From the NCBI RefSeq assembly GCF_002240355.1, contig NZ_CP016353.1, forward strand, positions 4,496,001-4,560,000: 64,000 nt of DNA, given 5' to 3'. Positions 60,990 through 64,000 of the stretch are shown piece by piece (positions within the stretch are counted from its first letter, which is position 1; each line of letters starts with the position of its first letter). The notes under the pieces are model-generated. The model was given only the letters and a program-made list of their open reading frames with translations, was not told the DNA's origin and ran no database searches. The stretch comes from Prauserella marina. GTDB lineage: Bacteria; Actinomycetota; Actinomycetes; Mycobacteriales; Pseudonocardiaceae. The position numbers and the translations under genes are program-made.

Positions 60990-62781
60990 CGGCCAGCTCC
61001 GCCGCACGGTGGGCCGCGTCCGTCTCCTCCTCGGTGTCGGCATCCGCGGCGTGGAGGAACCAGCGGATGGCCTCCTCGGTCCGGCCCGCCGCGGTCAGGT
61101 TGTCCGCGTAGGCATAGAAGAGCCGCGCGTTCCACGGCTGCGGCTTCTTCGGATCGAGGTCAGCACCCTGCAACGCGACGACGGCGGCGTCAAGCTGGCC
61201 GAGATCCCTTCGCGCCCCAGCCGCGACGATGCGCAGTTCGATCGCGACGTCCTTCGGCAGGGTCGCCGAGTCGGTCTCCTTGGCGATGTCGAGCGCGCGT
61301 TCCGGCCGCCCCATGGCTCGCTCGGCGTCGGCGATGACGGCGACGTGCGCGTCGGTGCGCGTCATCCGCCGCACCGCGCGCAGCTCGGACAGCGCCTCTG
61401 CCCACTTACCGGCGTGGTAGGCGGCAAGTCCCGCGGCTTCCCTCACGATGGGAATGCGGGATGCCTTTCCCTTCGCGTAGCGCGCGTGCTCCAATGCCGC
61501 TTCCGGGTCGTCGTCGATCAGCGTTCCCGCCGCGACGAGGTGCCTTCCGATGCGTTCGGCGAGTTCCTTCGGCAAGGAGCGCAGTTCGCGGCGAACTTCA
61601 GAGTCGAGATCGGAGAACTGGATGTCGTCGGGCACCTGCGGCGCTTCGAGCAGTTCCCTCGCGACGGCCTCGTCCGACCGCTCCTCTCCTCTTGGCCCGG
61701 AAGAGCGAGGACCGCCGAACCGCCGGTCGTCGTTCCTGGCGTCCCGGCCCCTGGTGTCGTTGTCCCGGGCGTCGTCGCGCTTGGAGTCATAACCCTTGGA
61801 GCCGTGCTCCTTGGAGTAGCCCTTGGAGCCGTCGTCGTTCCTGGAAGCGCTGTTGTCCCGGTCGTTCTTGCGAAACCGATCGTCGCCGCCCGGCCTGGAT
61901 CCCCTGTGCGAACCAGTGGACCGGTCGTCACGATTCCTGTTTTCGCCGGAACGGTTGTCCTTGCGGAACCGGTCGTCGCCCGATCGCCGGTCGTCGCGAC
62001 GGGGGCTCTCGTCGCGACGTCCGCGTTCCCCACCCCGGAACCGGTCGTCCCGTTGCGGCCGGTCACGCCGGTCACCGGTAAACCGGTCGTCTCCCCGGCC
62101 CCGGTTGTCGCCGGAGCGGAAGCGGTCCTCACGCCGGTCCTTGTTCTGGTACCGGTCGCCGCCGCCCGGCCGCCCCGAACCGCGGAATCGTTCGCTACCG
62201 CGAGACCGGTCGTCCTTGCGGAACCGATCGTCGTTGCGATACCGGTCGTCACGAGAGGGGCGGTCGTCCCGGCTTCCCTTGGACCACCGGTCGTCACGCG
62301 GACCCTGCCGGTCACGGTAGGACCGGTCGTCGCGCCCTCGGTGCTCGCCCTCGCGGCTATCCCGGTCGCGATCGTCGCGGCGGTTGCCGCGGTCGAAAGA
62401 TTTGTTGTCACCAAAGGACTTGCCATCGCGACGGCCCTTGTTGCCGCCGCCGGCGCCACCTCGGTAGCCGCCGTCCCTGTGGTTGCCGTCCCTGCCGCGA
62501 TTGTCCCGGCCGTAGCCGCTCCCGCCACGGTTGTCGTAGGACTTGCCGCCGCGCCCCTGCCTTTTGTCGCGGCCGTCGCGGCTGTCCCGGTCCCGGCTGT
62601 CGCGGCTGTCGCGGTCGAACCGGCCGCGTCCTCCGCGGTCGTTCTTGCCCTGAGGGCGCCCCGAACGGCCGTTTTTGTTGTCACCGCGCCCGGTATCGCC
62701 ACGGCCGCTACCGCCGCCCCGGCCTTGCGGTCGAGCGGACTCGCCGTCGTCCCCTGAGTCTCGCCGACCGTACTCGGACAC
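60982..62781 (-). CDS. TPR-type protein with large Arg/Asp/Gly-rich disordered N-terminus
   Basis: 599 residues from GTG 62781, with GGAGG just upstream. Residues ~1-370 are low complexity, built from Arg, Asp, Gly, Ser and Asn in short repeats (for example RDSRDSRDRDSRDGRDKR and DDRYRNDDRFRKDDRSRG). Residues ~375-599 form a tetratricopeptide-like helical domain (SDLDSEVRRELRSLPKELAE, AAGLAAYHAGKWAEALSELR, RLFYAYADNLTAAGRTEEAI). The C-terminal part corresponds to Rv1691; the extension is far longer than in the mycobacterial protein as I recall it. Such RGG/RD-rich regions often bind RNA and promote condensate formation (inference). First gene of the TPR-HAD-tlyA-nadK-recN operon. Confidence 0.88.
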   Translation of the reverse strand: MSEYGRRDSGDDGESARPQGRGGGSGRGDTGRGDNKNGRSGRPQGKNDRGGRGRFDRDSRDSRDRDSRDGRDKRQGRGGKSYDNRGGSGYGRDNRGRDGNHRDGGYRGGAGGGNKGRRDGKSFGDNKSFDRGNRRDDRDRDSREGEHRGRDDRSYRDRQGPRDDRWSKGSRDDRPSRDDRYRNDDRFRKDDRSRGSERFRGSGRPGGGDRYQNKDRREDRFRSGDNRGRGDDRFTGDRRDRPQRDDRFRGGERGRRDESPRRDDRRSGDDRFRKDNRSGENRNRDDRSTGSHRGSRPGGDDRFRKNDRDNSASRNDDGSKGYSKEHGSKGYDSKRDDARDNDTRGRDARNDDRRFGGPRSSGPRGEERSDEAVARELLEAPQVPDDIQFSDLDSEVRRELRSLPKELAERIGRHLVAAGTLIDDDPEAALEHARYAKGKASRIPIVREAAGLAAYHAGKWAEALSELRAVRRMTRTDAHVAVIADAERAMGRPERALDIAKETDSATLPKDVAIELRIVAAGARRDLGQLDAAVVALQGADLDPKKPQPWNARLFYAYADNLTAAGRTEEAIRWFLHAADADTEEETDAAHRAAELAGD

Positions 62782-62830
62782 CTGTCCTCCAGCTCTCAAC
62801 GCTATTGATAAGAAGTGTGCACACATGGCT

Positions 62831-62875
62831 ATGGCCCGTTAGAGCCGGTCTACTCAACCAACTCTAACGGGCCAT
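62831..62875 (-). terminator. Hairpin terminator downstream of the rRNA operon
   Basis: Perfect 14-bp stem ATGGCCCGTTAGAG / CTCTAACGGGCCAT with a 17-nt loop, just after the 5S gene on the minus strand. No T-tract follows, as is common for actinobacterial hairpin terminators. It separates the rRNA operon from the TPR gene, whose start is 50 bp further on. Confidence 0.75.
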
Positions 62876-62886
62876 CCCAAATTTTT

Positions 62887-63005
62887 GTTCGGCGGTGTCC
62901 TACTCTCCCACACCCCTTCGGGTGCAGTACCATCGGCGCTGGTGGGCTTAGCTTCCGGGTTCGGAATGGGACCGGGCGTGGCCCCACCGCTATGACCACC
63001 GAAAC
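62887..63005 (-). rRNA. rrf: 5S ribosomal RNA
   Basis: On the minus strand the sequence begins TTTCGGTGGTCATAGCGGTG, contains CCCGGTCCCATTCCGAACCC and GGAAGCTAAGCCCACCAGCG, and ends GGACACCGCCGAAC. This is the full actinobacterial 5S, about 117 nt. Ends set to within one or two bases. Confidence 0.95.
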
Positions 63006-63090
63006 ACTATGAAACAAACACACACCCCGGGTTCCACCACTGTGGTGGGGTGGGTGTGGTGTTTCAGAATCGTAGAGTGAGTGCGTAGCA
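63006..63090 (-). other. 23S-5S rRNA spacer
   Basis: About 85 nt without a tRNA. It contains nested inverted repeats (CCACCACTGTGGTGG, and ACACCCC facing GGGTGGGTGT), the likely processing stem between the two rRNAs. Confidence 0.6.

Positions 63091-64000
<910 letters not shown>

Noticed and set aside
60310..62757. 815-residue plus-strand open frame opposite the HAD and TPR genes
   Set aside because: It is the complement of biased GC-rich codons and the repeat-rich N-terminus; it has no domain, no ribosome site and lies wholly over two conserved genes.

Overview
The window looks like chromosomal DNA of a high-GC actinomycete, most likely a member of the Pseudonocardiaceae (Amycolatopsis/Prauserella/Saccharomonospora-like). 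The basis is strong G/C codon bias, frequent GTG starts, many leaderless-looking promoters, and a long block in the gene order of M. tuberculosis Rv1691-Rv1713. I see no insertion sequence, phage gene, tRNA or CRISPR array.

Left part (1-28,000), accessory and regulatory modules. (1) An MMPL exporter cut by the window edge, divergent from an OmpR-type regulator and its histidine kinase, then a membrane-anchored beta-propeller protein. (2) A putative catabolic cluster: HisD-family dehydrogenase, LysR regulator, MHS-type transporter and an N,N-dimethylformamidase-like protein, with a shared candidate operator. (3) A 565-bp gene-less stretch with two inverted arrays of a 21-bp repeat. (4) A copper module: YHS-domain protein, F420/FMN-type flavoprotein, and a CopB-like P-type ATPase under a CsoR-type operator. 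(5) DUF302 and VOC proteins and a chromosomal APH(3'')-like streptomycin kinase. (6) A sugar uptake locus (binding protein, two permeases, LacI regulator, cytoplasmic GH3 glycosidase) with no ATPase gene. (7) PAC2, ROK and TetR genes and a third array of the 21-bp repeat.

Middle (28,000-36,200). A 1302-residue Pls/PosA-type synthetase (adenylation, carrier protein, six membrane helices, three hexapeptide-repeat C domains) overlaps by 4 bp a small M1 zinc metallopeptidase. This is the architecture of epsilon-poly-L-lysine synthetase, and the pair is the strongest candidate for an unexplored system here. Next to it lie der, plsC and cmk in one coupled operon.

36,200-44,300 carries cation homeostasis: a complete seven-gene Mrp Na+/H+ antiporter operon (each gene overlapping the next) and a divergent KhtT/KhtU-like K+/H+ antiporter pair.

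44,300-62,800 is the conserved housekeeping block on the minus strand: TPR protein, HAD phosphatase, small protein, tlyA, nadK, recN, steA, mctB/steB, then pyrG, nudix, xerD, parA, RHH-like protein, scpA, scpB, rluB. An insertion of aroA plus an ArsR/SRPBCC pair separates the mctB and pyrG parts. The TPR protein has an extraordinary Arg/Asp/Gly-rich N-terminal half.

62,800-64,000 holds the end of a minus-strand rRNA operon: a terminator-like hairpin, 5S rRNA, and the last ~900 nt of 23S rRNA, which runs off the right edge.
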